From contig NC_020185.1 of the NCBI RefSeq assembly GCF_000315915.1, forward strand, positions 2,542,001 to 2,606,000: a stretch of DNA of 64,000 bases, written 5' to 3'. This document shows, piece after piece, positions 10,240 to 20,613 of this stretch. The notes under the pieces were generated by a model. It made no database searches, was not told where the DNA came from, and saw nothing but the letters and a program-made list of their open reading frames with translations. This DNA is from Henningerozyma blattae CBS 6284 (taxonomy: Eukaryota > Ascomycota > Saccharomycetes > Saccharomycetales > Saccharomycetaceae). A program made the translations under genes and the position numbers. The first letter of the stretch is position 1, and the number at the start of each line of letters is the position of its first letter.

Positions 10240-10980
10240 ATGACTGGTATCGCAGCTCCACGTTTACTTTTCCTACACGGTTTTTTACAAAATGGTAAAG
10301 TTTTCTCTGAAAAATCTTCTGGTATCAGAAAATTATTGAAAAAACAAAACATCCAAGCGGATTATATTGATGCTCCTGTTATTTTAGATCGTAAAGATTT
10401 ACCATTTGAAATGGATGATGAAAAATGGGAAGCTACAAAGGAGGCCCAAGTTAATAAAGCTTGGTTTTATCACTCAGAAATTTCAAAAGAATTAGATTTA
10501 TCACAATCCATTAAATATGTCACTGAGCATATTAAGGAAAATGGACCTTATGATGGTATCGTTGGGTTTTCTCAAGGTGCTGCTTTAACTACTATTATTA
10601 CAAATAAAATTACCGAATTAGTTCCATCTCATCCACCTTTTAAAGTAAGTTTAATCATTTCAGGTTACTCATTTACTGAACCAGATCCGGCACATGAAGG
10701 TAACTTACGTATTACTGAAAAATTTGTTGATGGTTTCACACCTGCCAAGGATGCTGAAACTAAAATGTTATTTATTTACGGTAATGGTGATAATGCTGTT
10801 CCAGCTGTTAGATCCAAATATTTATTGAATATCTACAAGAATGCTTATGGACCAGAAAATAGTGTAGATTTAGTTAAAGCTTTTGAACATCCAGGTGGTC
10901 ATATGGTTCCAAATAAAAAGGATATCATTAGACCTGTAGTGGAAGAAATCTCTTCTGCTTTAGGCTTGGATGCTAAATAA
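10240..10980 (+). CDS. FSH1: Family of serine hydrolases (FSH) protein
   Basis: A 246-residue alpha/beta hydrolase of the FSH family, related to human OVCA2. The nucleophile elbow GFSQG places the catalytic serine at 111. D184 (in GNGDNAVP) and H221 (in HPGGHM) complete the triad. The length matches S. cerevisiae Fsh1 (243 residues), and the upstream neighbour YHK8 is the same as there (YHR048W-YHR049W). The family acts as carboxylesterases; the physiological substrate is not established. FSH2 and FSH3 are paralogues, but synteny favours FSH1. There is no signal peptide, so a cytosolic location is likely. Confidence 0.94.
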   Translation: MTGIAAPRLLFLHGFLQNGKVFSEKSSGIRKLLKKQNIQADYIDAPVILDRKDLPFEMDDEKWEATKEAQVNKAWFYHSEISKELDLSQSIKYVTEHIKENGPYDGIVGFSQGAALTTIITNKITELVPSHPPFKVSLIISGYSFTEPDPAHEGNLRITEKFVDGFTPAKDAETKMLFIYGNGDNAVPAVRSKYLLNIYKNAYGPENSVDLVKAFEHPGGHMVPNKKDIIRPVVEEISSALGLDAK

Positions 10981-11399
10981 GTCGGCTTATAAATTTTACA
11001 ATTATATGTGTATATTCAATCATATGTATATATTCACATTCATTTATAGATAGAGTTTTATTTTTCTTTTTACCTTCTAATATTTAACTTGATATTTATA
11101 GAATACTATTTGCTTTTTCTTTTTCTTTTTCCCAATATATTTGTTATTATTTTTATTTATAGTGTGGCACATTTATTTTTCATCGATATTGCTTATAGAT
11201 CATTTTTTTCCAATCTGGTAAAATTGACGATTCCCTGATTTTCTACATATCATATCATATTGTAAATAGGAAAAAAAATAAACATTAAACATTAGCATAA
11301 TTTAGATTGTTATTAATTTGAATGTTTGTTATCCAATGAATGAGTAATAATATTTTACTAAATAATAAAATAAGAAATTCATAGCTTCACATACATATA
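10981..11399. other. Intergenic, FSH1 3' flank and RCN1 promoter
   Basis: AT-rich, with T-runs at 11058-11150. In S. cerevisiae FSH1 is followed by SMF2 and COX6. Neither is present here, and no remnant was recognised. Confidence 0.5.
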
Positions 11400-12008
11400 A
11401 TGGCAAAGATCACAGATACAATAATCATAACATCTTCACAATCGGAAACAAGTATTACAGATGTTGCAATAGTGGACTACATAGAGTCATGGATAGAAGA
11501 TAATGTATTGACACATTATAAAGTTGTTTCATCTAACCCTGTAGAATTAGTTGCATTACGGAGTTTTAAAAGAGTCTTAGTGATTTGTCCAACGATAGAG
11601 TTATCAGAAATAATTATGGAAAAGATGAATTCTATTCAAAATAATCCTCTATTATCAAATTTACAATTAAACTACGCTGCATTTGACAGTAAGGATTTAC
11701 ATAATGATGATTATGAGAAGAAATATTTAAAATTACCAAAAGGTGAAAAACGATTTTTAGTTTCACCTCCAACTTCTCCACCGCCGGAGTTTGATTATTC
11801 AAAAGTAGAAGAAGCACCAAATGTATTCCATCATAAAACTCCATTAATGTTTAATGAGGTTCAAGGTAGGGCAACTCTAGTTAAAAGCTCAGTAGGTACA
11901 ATCATATTGGATAATTCTGCTTGTAGTAGTTTACAAACATTAGAAGAACCTTCAATAAGAGAATTTAAAACTGCTATGCCTCCAAAATCTATATTTGAGG
12001 AGGATTAA
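11400..12008 (+). CDS. RCN1: Calcipressin, calcineurin regulator
   Basis: A 202-residue calcipressin/RCAN-family protein. The family binds calcineurin A and inhibits it, or promotes its activity depending on Mck1 phosphorylation. The diagnostic serine-proline motif FLVSPPTSPP (119-128) is present and preceded by LPKGEKR. The RRM-like N-terminal half (about 1-100) is also typical. Length is close to S. cerevisiae Rcn1 (211 residues). It lies beside ELF1, as in S. cerevisiae (YKL159C-YKL160W), but here the pair is embedded among chromosome VIII genes. The orientation relative to ELF1 differs from a simple divergent pair: the two are convergent here, with 257 bp between the stops. A cytosolic/nuclear location is expected. 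Confidence 0.93.
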   Translation: MAKITDTIIITSSQSETSITDVAIVDYIESWIEDNVLTHYKVVSSNPVELVALRSFKRVLVICPTIELSEIIMEKMNSIQNNPLLSNLQLNYAAFDSKDLHNDDYEKKYLKLPKGEKRFLVSPPTSPPPEFDYSKVEEAPNVFHHKTPLMFNEVQGRATLVKSSVGTIILDNSACSSLQTLEEPSIREFKTAMPPKSIFEED

Positions 12009-12265
12009 TAATTATATTATCATGATTAAATTATAATCTAATAAATATAGAATATTGAAACTATAATTAGAAATGCCCCTCGATTTATAGAGTTATATAT
12101 TAAAATTAAATTTAGGAATAATAAATGACAGAGAAAGAGGTGTATGTATGTGTATGTAAGTGAGTTGATATATAGAAGAATATAAAAACGGATCCAATGT
12201 TTATTTTTATACTTAAGTTCAACAATAAAATGCAAGATGGATTAGGTGATATTAATATAAATTAT

Positions 12266-12712
12266 CTATTCATCATCACTATCCACTACCGCACCCCTTC
12301 TCTTATGGGAACCAATTTGTTCTTCATCGGAATCAACTTCATCTTCATCTGAGTCAACAGGAGCTTTACCATTGATTCCTCTAGTTGGTTCGTCATCAGA
12401 GTCACTTTCATAATCACTGCTACTACCATCATCGCTATCTCTACCATCAGAATCACTGGCTCTACCAGCATTAACTTCCTCTACTGCATCAAACCAATCA
12501 CTATAGATATCAACAGGTTGTGAAAGAGCGTTGATTCTAGTTTGAAACGATTGGCCACAGATTTTGCAGTTCAAGGAACCTAAATTCATTTTCTTATCTA
12601 ACACACATGACACTGACTTTTCATGATTACAAAATAGACAATTAAACTTTGTATCCAATTTCAACACAACTTTCTTTGCTGGACCTCTAGATGACTTCTT
12701 TCTTTTACCCAT
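12266..12712 (-). CDS. ELF1: Transcription elongation factor Elf1 (Spt4-like zinc ribbon)
   Basis: A 148-residue protein with a lysine/arginine-rich N-terminus (MGKRKKSSR), a zinc ribbon with ligands C25, C28, C49 and C52, and a long acidic Asp/Ser-rich C-terminal tail. This layout and size match S. cerevisiae Elf1 (145 residues, YKL160W), which binds RNA polymerase II with Spt4/5 and helps passage through nucleosomes. Family members in other eukaryotes are shorter because they lack the acidic tail. It shares a 392-bp divergent promoter with CIC1. Nuclear location is expected. Confidence 0.95.
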   Translation of the reverse strand: MGKRKKSSRGPAKKVVLKLDTKFNCLFCNHEKSVSCVLDKKMNLGSLNCKICGQSFQTRINALSQPVDIYSDWFDAVEEVNAGRASDSDGRDSDDGSSSDYESDSDDEPTRGINGKAPVDSDEDEVDSDEEQIGSHKRRGAVVDSDDE

Positions 12713-13104
12713 TTTCTAATTGTTATGACTATTGTATAAAATACAATAAATATTTACATCGAAATTTTTGGTTTAAAAATCATACCTCTCAATTCTTCTT
12801 TATGATTAATTTATATTTTGACATACATGTGAAAAGTTATTATAATCTCTACGTTTTTCCCTTACCGCAGTAATTCAATCTTAAAATATCTTTTCGGACG
12901 AAAAAAATTTTTTATGAAAATTTTACAATATTGAAATTTCGCATCTCATCGATTTTATTGCAAAAAAAAGTTAAGCAAAAGAAAGAGATGAGTATATACA
13001 TATAATAATTCAAAAATAATACTTTCTTCTTTTTCACTCAATATATTTGAAAATTGTAGTTTTAGATTTCTATTGTGACTATAGAATTATAAATACAGGA
13101 CAAG
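12713..13104. promoter_or_regulatory. Divergent promoter ELF1/CIC1
   Basis: A 392-bp AT-rich region between two divergent starts. A GAAAATTTT-like A/T block (about 12900-12930) occurs near the middle, and an RRPE-like element (AAAAATTTTT, with AATTTTTTATGAAAATTTT) lies at 12903-12926, suiting the ribosome-biogenesis gene CIC1. There is no TATA box next to either start. Confidence 0.5.
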
Positions 13105-14304
13105 ATGGCTAAGACAAAAAATGGTTCCAAACCTAATTCAAGATCAGGTTCTAAGAAGAATACTCCAGTTAACACTCCAACAAAAAAAAATCCAAAGTTA
13201 AAAGCAGCAAATAATAAAGCTCCAAAGAAAGATGATTTACCAATTCCAAAAGCTCGTATAGATGCTGCTATTAGTGAATTGCGTAAATTTTCTAGTAAAA
13301 AAGATACAGAAGATGAAGACTCTAAGAAGAATTTGTTAGATGATGACGAAGATTCCACCGATGATTTAAACAAAAGTTTCCAATTAATCACTGTTAATAA
13401 TAAATCTTTTACTGGTACTACTAAATCTTTTAAATTAAAGATGTTACCTGTTCCACATTCCTTATATAAATCATGGAAAAAGGCTTCTGTGACATCTGTA
13501 AAGGATTTCAAAACTTTATTAATTTTAAAAGATGATGATATCTCAAAAGTTGCTGAAGATGACTTATTTGACAAACTAAATGAATCCGATATCACTATTG
13601 ATCAAATTATTTCTGGTAAGGATTTAAAAACTGTTTATAAAGCTTTTGAAAAGAGAAGAGCATTCATTTCTGAATTTTCTTTAATTTTAGCGGACGAAAA
13701 TATAATTACAACATTACCTAAATTACTTGGTGGTAAGTTTTATAATAAAGTAGAAACTACACCAATAAGTATAAGGTCATATAGCTCTGGTAAAGTATTT
13801 TCTATTGAAACCCTAACCAATAGCATTAAGAAAGTTTACTTAAATCAATTACCAGTTTCATTACCAAGAGGTACCACTATGAATGTTCATTTAGGTAACT
13901 TACAATGGTTTGATAATAAGGAATTATCAGAAAATGTAACATCGATTACTAAAAAATTATTAGAAACGTATCCACTTAGATCTATTTTCATTAAAACTAA
14001 TAAATCTCCAGTTTTACCATTATATTACAATCAAGATGTATTAAATGAAATTGCAGCTTCAGCTGAAAGCAAAGCTAATGCGGATAATAATGGCAGAGAA
14101 ATTCAATCTGTTAAGATTGATGGCATGGACGTTAAATTAACCGCTTTCGATAAGGCATTATTAGAGATCACTAACCCTGATGAGGTTTCTACTGTATTTG
14201 CTAAACAAATCAATGCTACAAAGAGAGCTAGAGAAGACGAGAAGGATGAGAAAGTTGAGAAAGATGATGAAAAGATGACAACTAAAAAGGCTAAAAAGGC
14301 ATAG
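13105..14304 (+). CDS. CIC1: 60S ribosome-assembly factor Cic1/Nsa3 (ribosomal L1-like domain)
   Basis: A 399-residue nucleolar protein. It has a very basic N-terminal tail (about 1-60, Lys/Asn/Pro-rich), a coiled acidic linker, a ribosomal L1-like domain (roughly 110-330) and a charged C-terminus (Lys/Glu/Asp-rich, ending KKAKKA). Size and layout match S. cerevisiae Cic1 (376 residues, YHR052W), which binds the ITS2 region of pre-60S particles and was also described as a proteasome adaptor. It shares its promoter with ELF1, although the two are on different chromosomes in S. cerevisiae. Codon use is biased to the preferred yeast codons, as expected for an abundant assembly factor. Utp30 is a shorter relative and a less likely alternative. 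Confidence 0.9.
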   Translation: MAKTKNGSKPNSRSGSKKNTPVNTPTKKNPKLKAANNKAPKKDDLPIPKARIDAAISELRKFSSKKDTEDEDSKKNLLDDDEDSTDDLNKSFQLITVNNKSFTGTTKSFKLKMLPVPHSLYKSWKKASVTSVKDFKTLLILKDDDISKVAEDDLFDKLNESDITIDQIISGKDLKTVYKAFEKRRAFISEFSLILADENIITTLPKLLGGKFYNKVETTPISIRSYSSGKVFSIETLTNSIKKVYLNQLPVSLPRGTTMNVHLGNLQWFDNKELSENVTSITKKLLETYPLRSIFIKTNKSPVLPLYYNQDVLNEIAASAESKANADNNGREIQSVKIDGMDVKLTAFDKALLEITNPDEVSTVFAKQINATKRAREDEKDEKVEKDDEKMTTKKAKKA

Positions 14305-14770
14305 GAAATGATTTAGTAGTCGAGCATTTTTTATAAGTCTGTAAAATTTTTTGGTAAGATAGTAATTAAACAACAATGACTAGATATTTTGTCTTTATTA
14401 TCTGTCACCTTGAGCATATAACTTTGTATATTATTAGAAGAAGAAAAACAACTATTTTTAATAAAAGTAATTTTTTTTTTTATACTTCAAAATTTATTTA
14501 ATAAAATTAAAATAAGATTACTTTATTTATGCTAACCGATAATCAATGTCTAAGTGTAGGGTATATATGTATGTATGTATATATATATTTAAAACAAAAT
14601 AAAAATAATGCTTATTAATATAGAGGGCCCTTACCAATGTTATTGAAGTTTCAGATAATAAAAATTAAAAAATATATGTGATGTAGGGACCTATGTGACC
14701 TATGAGTAATAAGTAAGGAATAGATAAAGTCAAGAAGGGGGGGGAATAAGCCTGGTAATAAATGAACTTA
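14305..14770. other. Convergent intergenic CIC1/ERC1, a synteny breakpoint
   Basis: This 466-bp region holds only the two 3' flanks. A G8 run lies at about 14737-14744 and a short TA/GTAT microsatellite at about 14565-14590. By S. cerevisiae gene order, it joins the YHR045-052 block to the inverted YHR032-022 block. No tRNA or LTR is visible here. Confidence 0.5.
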
Positions 14771-16774
14771 TTAAAGTGAATCAATTTCTGAATTTCTATC
14801 TCTTGCAATGTTAATTAATTTAATCCAATCCACATTAAAAACTGCGATGCCTTGAAATAAACTCATAATCATTAAAGCACAAATGATACCAATCCATAAA
14901 CCTTGTAGGTCAAAGTTGAAGTGGAATGCTAATAAATAAGATATTGGTATGCCAACAAAATAGAATGCAAAAACATTAATGTAACCACCGATTTTCTGTC
15001 GGCCTTGGCCTCTCAAACAGCCGGCAGTTGTTGCATTAAATGCATCGAATAATTGCATGAATGCTAATAATGGTAAAGTATTGGCAACTAGCTCGACAAC
15101 TTTTTCTTCATTTGAGAATAGTCTTGCAAATTGGAATCTGCTTGTTGTTATAACTAGCATATTTGTTGTGGAACAAATAAATGACAATAATAATGAAGTC
15201 TTACAAGTAGTAATGCATGGTTTATACAACGATGCACCAATGAAATTTGCCACTCTTGTACTGGTTGCAATGGAAATAGAAAATGGGATTTGATATGCTA
15301 ATGCAGCAACAGTTGAAACAATTGCCTGAGAAGCTAATTGTGTTTCACCCAAATGAGCAGCAAATATTGTTAGAATTTCGAATCCCAAAAATTCTGCTTC
15401 GACCATAACAATACCCGGGATTGCTAGTGCAAACATGTGCTTCCAATTCTTAAATATTTGAGAATAATGGATTAAGCCCGGGTAGCATTTTAAAGGATTC
15501 TTTTCATTATTAGTAGTAAGTGTATAAAATAGTAAACCAATAGCCATTAGCCAATAAGAGATAGATACGGCTAAAGGAGCCCCTAAATAGCCAATACCAA
15601 TATGTTTATCCCAAACCAACAAATAGTTTAATACGGCATTAGTAGGAGCACAAATGAATAATACTATTGTGGATGCATGGAAAATCCCTTGACATTGTAA
15701 AAATCTTTTACCACACTCGAACAATATAAACCCTGGGATACCAAGTGCTGAAATTCTTAAATAACGTGCAGCTAGCACACAAAGATCTTGTTCAGGAATC
15801 ATATAAGATAATACTAATTCAGACCAACTCCACCAACAATACATTATTGGAATAAAGAAAATTATTGTAATAGCAGCACACCTTTGGAAAAAAATACCGA
15901 CTAATTTATAATTTTTTGCACCATAAGCTTGAGCACATAAAGTATCAAGGCAAGTACAAAGACCTTGAATTATGGCTATCCCTGTGATATTTGCAGTCAT
16001 TGAACCTAATGTCACTGCACCTAATTCTTTTGTTCCTAGATGTGAAACTGAAAAGATGGATGCTACTGATAATGAGTATTGTAGGAAAAAGTAAAAATAC
16101 AATGGGAATGCATTATAAAGAATCACTTGGAATTCTCTCTTATATGTGGTATTTATTTCTTTACCATCATCAATTGCGGATCTCCAAACACTAATCACAT
16201 CATCTGTATCGTTTAAAATACCACCATCATCATCATTATCTTCATGATAAATTTGATCGACGTTTTGACTAATAGAATTATTATGAATCGATAATTCATG
16301 TAAATTATTAGCAATTAATGATGAATGTGGACTTATCTTTGGAAGTAATAGATTATTATCAATTAATAAGTCTCTTTCTTCTTGAATCAAAGAGTCATGT
16401 CTTTTTCTTCTAAATCTATTAGTAGTATTTATGCTTATATTGTCTGCTAATGAGCCATATCCTTCTCTATTCTGGTTAAGTAAGGGTTGTTGGAGGTTAG
16501 TATTATTCCTCGAAGTAGATATATTAATACCTTCTGATATTTGAGAAGTAAACTCTAAATCGCTATCAGCACCATCTTCTCCTTCTCCCCCCGCATCAGG
16601 TGATGAGCTTTCAGGGAATTGTTCTTCAAAGGCATCAAGCATATGATTAAACGATTTTGGTGATAAATAATCAGCTGGAGTAAATAACCCTGTTTTACCC
16701 ACAGATGTAGAGTAGATTAGAGAGGCTCTTCTTTCATCATTTGTTTTGGAGAATTGGTAATCGTCTGTAGACAT
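14771..16774 (-). CDS. ERC1: MATE-family transporter (ethionine-resistance type)
   Basis: A 667-residue multidrug and toxic compound extrusion protein. A long, acidic, hydrophilic N-terminal region (about 1-210, Ser/Asp/Asn-rich) precedes 12 predicted membrane helices. The internal duplication of two six-helix halves typical of MATE proteins is visible, with conserved [11 protein letters not shown] and CLRGQG-type segments. S. cerevisiae Erc1 (YHR032W, 581 residues) gives ethionine resistance and raises S-adenosylmethionine content. Its paralogue is YDR338C. The neighbouring SLT2 and DAP2 genes support ERC1. The N-terminal tail is somewhat longer than in S. cerevisiae. Vacuolar membrane location is likely. 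Confidence 0.88.
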   Translation of the reverse strand: MSTDDYQFSKTNDERRASLIYSTSVGKTGLFTPADYLSPKSFNHMLDAFEEQFPESSSPDAGGEGEDGADSDLEFTSQISEGINISTSRNNTNLQQPLLNQNREGYGSLADNISINTTNRFRRKRHDSLIQEERDLLIDNNLLLPKISPHSSLIANNLHELSIHNNSISQNVDQIYHEDNDDDGGILNDTDDVISVWRSAIDDGKEINTTYKREFQVILYNAFPLYFYFFLQYSLSVASIFSVSHLGTKELGAVTLGSMTANITGIAIIQGLCTCLDTLCAQAYGAKNYKLVGIFFQRCAAITIIFFIPIMYCWWSWSELVLSYMIPEQDLCVLAARYLRISALGIPGFILFECGKRFLQCQGIFHASTIVLFICAPTNAVLNYLLVWDKHIGIGYLGAPLAVSISYWLMAIGLLFYTLTTNNEKNPLKCYPGLIHYSQIFKNWKHMFALAIPGIVMVEAEFLGFEILTIFAAHLGETQLASQAIVSTVAALAYQIPFSISIATSTRVANFIGASLYKPCITTCKTSLLLSFICSTTNMLVITTSRFQFARLFSNEEKVVELVANTLPLLAFMQLFDAFNATTAGCLRGQGRQKIGGYINVFAFYFVGIPISYLLAFHFNFDLQGLWIGIICALMIMSLFQGIAVFNVDWIKLINIARDRNSEIDSL

Positions 16775-17576
16775 CAGTTGAATTATGGTATACGATTAAT
16801 TGGATGTATAGAAATCTTGCCGAATAAGTAATATCAGTTTATTTTCCCTGGCACCCTTTCTAGATCTACAGAGAGATGAAATGCTAAGAAACTAAGAGAG
16901 TGGCTTCTACCTTGAATATTTGGTAGTTTTCAAACAACAAAAAACAAAAACAAAAAAATTAAAAAAATTTAATAAATGAGTAAAGAATTTAAAGCAAAGT
17001 ACAAAATAGAAAAAAAATATAAGTTTGCGACGAATAATTGTATGTTCTTTGAAATATCCTTACTTGGTTGTTCTTATTCGTTTAGTATTAGTATTGTTGG
17101 TGAATCGATTGAGGCTACTAAAAGGCACTAAGTATATCTATTAATCAATCAAAACAAAGTAGTTAAATTTATTTAATTAAACAAAAATAAGAAATAATTC
17201 AAGAATACTTCAAAAAAATACTTAAAATAAATAAATAATAAAAAAGTCATGAAGTCATCATTGAATTTTCTACGTATAGAATCTAAATTTCTTAATATAG
17301 CTTTAAAAAACTATTTTTTTACCATTATTAATTTTCAGAATGGGGCATTTCGGGGCCTGATATTCAATTTTACTGGCTCATTTTTTTTTTCAGGTTTCCG
17401 CCACTCTTTTAGGACATTTTTTGAATGATTACAGTGGTTCTCTGGCCACCCTAAAAAACACGCAGAGTGTTTGTGGACTTTTTGGGAGGCAAAATAAAAG
17501 CCCGAAGAGTCATAGCATGTGACGTATTTGTCACGTGTTAGCCGCCAAGATTTTATGAAATCTATTTATATATATG

Positions 17577-17617
<41 letters not shown>

Positions 17618-17650
17618 AAATATTAGATAAGATATATGAATATGTGAATT
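16775..17650. other. ERC1 promoter and 3' flank of the YIM1-like gene
   Basis: The 876-bp region has a TA/GT microsatellite at 17565-17617 next to the YIM1-like stop codon and a CACGTG box near 17532. RRM3 lies between ERC1 and SLT2 in S. cerevisiae and is absent here, replaced by the YIM1-like gene. No gene is seen within the region. Confidence 0.55.
17565..17617. repeat. (TA)n(TG)n microsatellite
   Basis: A run of TA units merges into about 12 TG units just 3' of the YIM1-like gene. Simple-sequence length variation is likely between strains. Confidence 0.9.
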
Positions 17651-18841
17651 TTAGTCCATGGTGACCACAACTTTACCCTTAGCCTTGTTAGAAGTCAGTC
17701 TTGCCACTGCTGCCTCGAAATTGTCGAAAGAATAAACGGAATCGATTTTAGGTATATATGTTCCTTCAGATATCATCTTGTTAGCTAATTCTACTGCTTC
17801 AAGTTTACCCTTGACAACATTAAAACAGTATGGGTAATTGTTGAAGATTTTTCTTCTGGTTAACAATCTTAAGATTGTTCTCCATTGTAACATGTCAAAT
17901 TTGCCAGCTTGACCGTATTTTATCTTTTTGTCACCGGCAAGTGTAGAATAGACAGATGTCTTAGGATCCCTTAGAACTTGGTAAGGGATATCCACCACAT
18001 CGGATGACCCTACACAATCAGCAATCAAATCAAATTTCTCGTTATTGTTGTCTTTGATATATTTCAAAATATGATCTCTGGTAGGCATATTTGGATCATC
18101 ATATGGGATCAAATAATCGAACCCTGGATGAATCAATTTGTCTCTGTTCTTTATAGAGTTTGATGAACAAGTACCAATTACTTTGGGAATTTTTAATACA
18201 TTCTTGGCTATTTGAACTAAAGCATCACCTACAGCTGTAGCAGCACCCAAAACTAAAATGCTAGAGTCTTTATCATTCAAGATTGATGGCACTTGGCCAT
18301 GACCGTGAAGCACTAAATAAGCAGTTTGAAAGACCAATTGCCAAGAGGCTGCAATGACAAATTTGTCATTATATTCCAAAGTTTGAGAAATTTCTCTTGG
18401 TAATATGGAAAATTTTCCCATCCCAGTATTATTTGTTGGATCCAAAATCAAGTAATAGGTTAAACTACCTGCTTTCCCCTTTTCAAATGGAGTAGCTCTT
18501 AAGAGACCATGTACAAGATCTCCAACTTGCCATTTTTGAAGTTTCAATTGATCAGATCCGACTTTAATAATTTCACCGGCATAATCAAACCCAAAGGTAT
18601 TTAACTTGTCATTATTACCAGTAAACCTATTCAAAATTGGAATTGGTGACGAAATTTTGTATAAAACCAAATCTACTGGATTCAAAGCTGCAGCTTTAAC
18701 TCGAATTACAATATCATTTGGAGAACAATCTTTGTCTAGATCTATGGTTGTGTTATAAATTTTCAAAGGTATAGTGCTGTCGTAGTATCCAACAGATCTA
18801 TTTGTCACAATATTTGGTGGGAGTTGATTTGAATCTGACAT
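17651..18841 (-). CDS. Yim1-like medium-chain reductase (quinone-oxidoreductase family)
   Basis: A GroES-like plus NADPH-binding Rossmann protein of the zinc-free MDR/quinone reductase type. I chose the second methionine (MSDSNQLPPN, 396 residues) because S. cerevisiae Yim1 starts MSDE and aligns there; the upstream ATG at 18862 would add seven residues. Family features are AAALNPVDLVLYK in the N-terminal fold, the nucleotide-binding segment around LVLGAATAVGDALVQIAKN, and the C-terminal block ending SNKAKGKVVV. Zinc-ligand cysteines are lacking. Yim1 (YMR152W) was implicated in DNA-damage response and lies at lipid particles and mitochondria; the substrate is unknown. Ast1/Ast2 are other relatives. 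In S. cerevisiae no such gene lies here, so this is either a relocated YIM1 or a lineage-specific copy. Confidence 0.75.
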   Translation of the reverse strand: MSDSNQLPPNIVTNRSVGYYDSTIPLKIYNTTIDLDKDCSPNDIVIRVKAAALNPVDLVLYKISSPIPILNRFTGNNDKLNTFGFDYAGEIIKVGSDQLKLQKWQVGDLVHGLLRATPFEKGKAGSLTYYLILDPTNNTGMGKFSILPREISQTLEYNDKFVIAASWQLVFQTAYLVLHGHGQVPSILNDKDSSILVLGAATAVGDALVQIAKNVLKIPKVIGTCSSNSIKNRDKLIHPGFDYLIPYDDPNMPTRDHILKYIKDNNNEKFDLIADCVGSSDVVDIPYQVLRDPKTSVYSTLAGDKKIKYGQAGKFDMLQWRTILRLLTRRKIFNNYPYCFNVVKGKLEAVELANKMISEGTYIPKIDSVYSFDNFEAAVARLTSNKAKGKVVVTMD

Positions 18842-20613
18842 GTGCGAGGGTAATAGTATCAAAGACGTTTAATTAGAAAGTTCATGTGTTACTACTAGAT
18901 GTACTAAGATATGTTAACTTTTTCTAGCAAATTTTTACTAAGATCAGGTTAATTTTAAACTTTTCCATTCTTTGTATAAGGATAACCTATTTAAAAGGTG
19001 TCGTCATTCCTTATAAATTTAAGCATGTGAAAATAGGAAATTCTTGAAACATATGGGGAAATATGGGAAAAAAAATAAAAAAAACCTTTTCCTCAGATAA
19101 GGCCGAAGAATCAATGAAAACATTTTTTTTTGGATCTATAAAATAGAACTTTATCAAAATGTTTTCAAAAATAAAAATGGAGAAGATTTATAATAAAATA
19201 AAACAGACTTTATTTAATAATTGATGGTGAAGGAATGGTAGTATAATACAAGGAAGGAAAAAAATTTTTTTTTTTTTTTTCCGTCTAGAATTAATTCTGT
19301 TGAAATCATCTGTTCGTATGTTTGTCAACTAATCTTGACTAGGCTATAGAGTAATTCTTAACTTGGCAATAACCTTGCAAGTAATATTTTTAAGTTTTAA
19401 GAAATTTTCTTGCAGATATGTGGTTCCAAAACAACAAATCATAGTTGGGTGCTGTTTTCTTCGGAGTTTCTCATTACAGTAACTCGAGGGTTAATACTCA
19501 AAGTAGAAAATATGTCAATGAATCTAAAGATTTTTCATGTATCTGTATGTTTTATTTATTTCCCCAGTAAGTTTAAATTATTATCTGACCTAATTTTACT
19601 ACAATTAGCAATATTCACGTAGCATCAAAGCTGGTAAACTTGTCTAAGTAAAACGTATTTACTCCGTAATAGAAGTTTCAAGATTTAGAGAGCAACGAAG
19701 TAGCCACCATTCCACAACACCCTCCGAGATCACCTTGTAAGTGAAATTATAATGTAATATTATTATTGAAATACTAACTCTCAATGTAATATAAAATTAT
19801 CACTAATCTTTACAAAAATATCTGAAAATTTCTCACTTCCCTCAGGAATCGAACACAGACTTACCTCTCTCGTTGCACGTGCCCTGTTCTATTTTTAGTA
19901 TTCAAGCCGGAAATTTCTGCTAACGAAGACTCCTCGAGAGCCCGAAATTGTCTTCAACCAATTGGATAGTTGTAATTAATAGTAGTCTTTAATAATTTTA
20001 ATTTCGATGAAACCTATTTTGTTCAAATCAATTATTGCTATTTCTTCAAGTTTAATGTTTGTTTTTCTACTAATCTAATTTTATTTATTTCTATATATAT
20101 TTCTATATATAAATTTTTTAGTATTATTTTTTCATTATTATTATTATTTTTTTTTATTTCTAAAAATTTTAATACTCTGTGAGATTGGTTATTGAATATC
20201 TCAAGAAAAATAATTATTAAGATTTCAATTGATCTAGATTAAATTCCTTCGTTGATTGTTAAAAATACACAACTTAGTTTAATAATTATAACCAATAAAA
20301 AAAACTAAAAAACAAAAAAAAAATAAAATCAAGTTGTTACTTATCTTTCTGTTGGATTTTTACATCAATTCATCATTTTAACTCAATATTAATAATATAT
20401 GATTTTTTTACTCAATTAATTAAACCTTATTGAGTATTTAATTTCCTATTTTTATGCGCTGAAAAAAAAAAAAAATAAAAATAAGGATTACACTTATAGA
20501 TTGAAAAAAAAATCTCAAAAAGGAGAAAGTTCAATAATATACATACAAAATAAAAACGTGGAGGAAAGTTATACAATAAATCTATCCGCAAATAATCAAA
20601 ATCTAAAGAAACA
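18842..20613. promoter_or_regulatory. Long divergent promoter, YIM1-like/SLT2
   Basis: The 1.77-kb region lies between two divergent genes. It has CACGTG at 19876-19881, a CCAAT box near 19969, and dense T/A tracts over the last 600 bp before SLT2. A T-run of about 15 (19265-19280) occurs centrally. YHI9, an SLT2 neighbour in S. cerevisiae, is absent. No confident gene is found; short frames at 19410-19622 and 20501-20689 look random. Confidence 0.5.

Noticed and set aside
19840..19900. A B-box-like GTTCGATTCC on the minus strand that suggested a tRNA
   Set aside because: No T-stem pairing, acceptor stem or A box could be matched around it.
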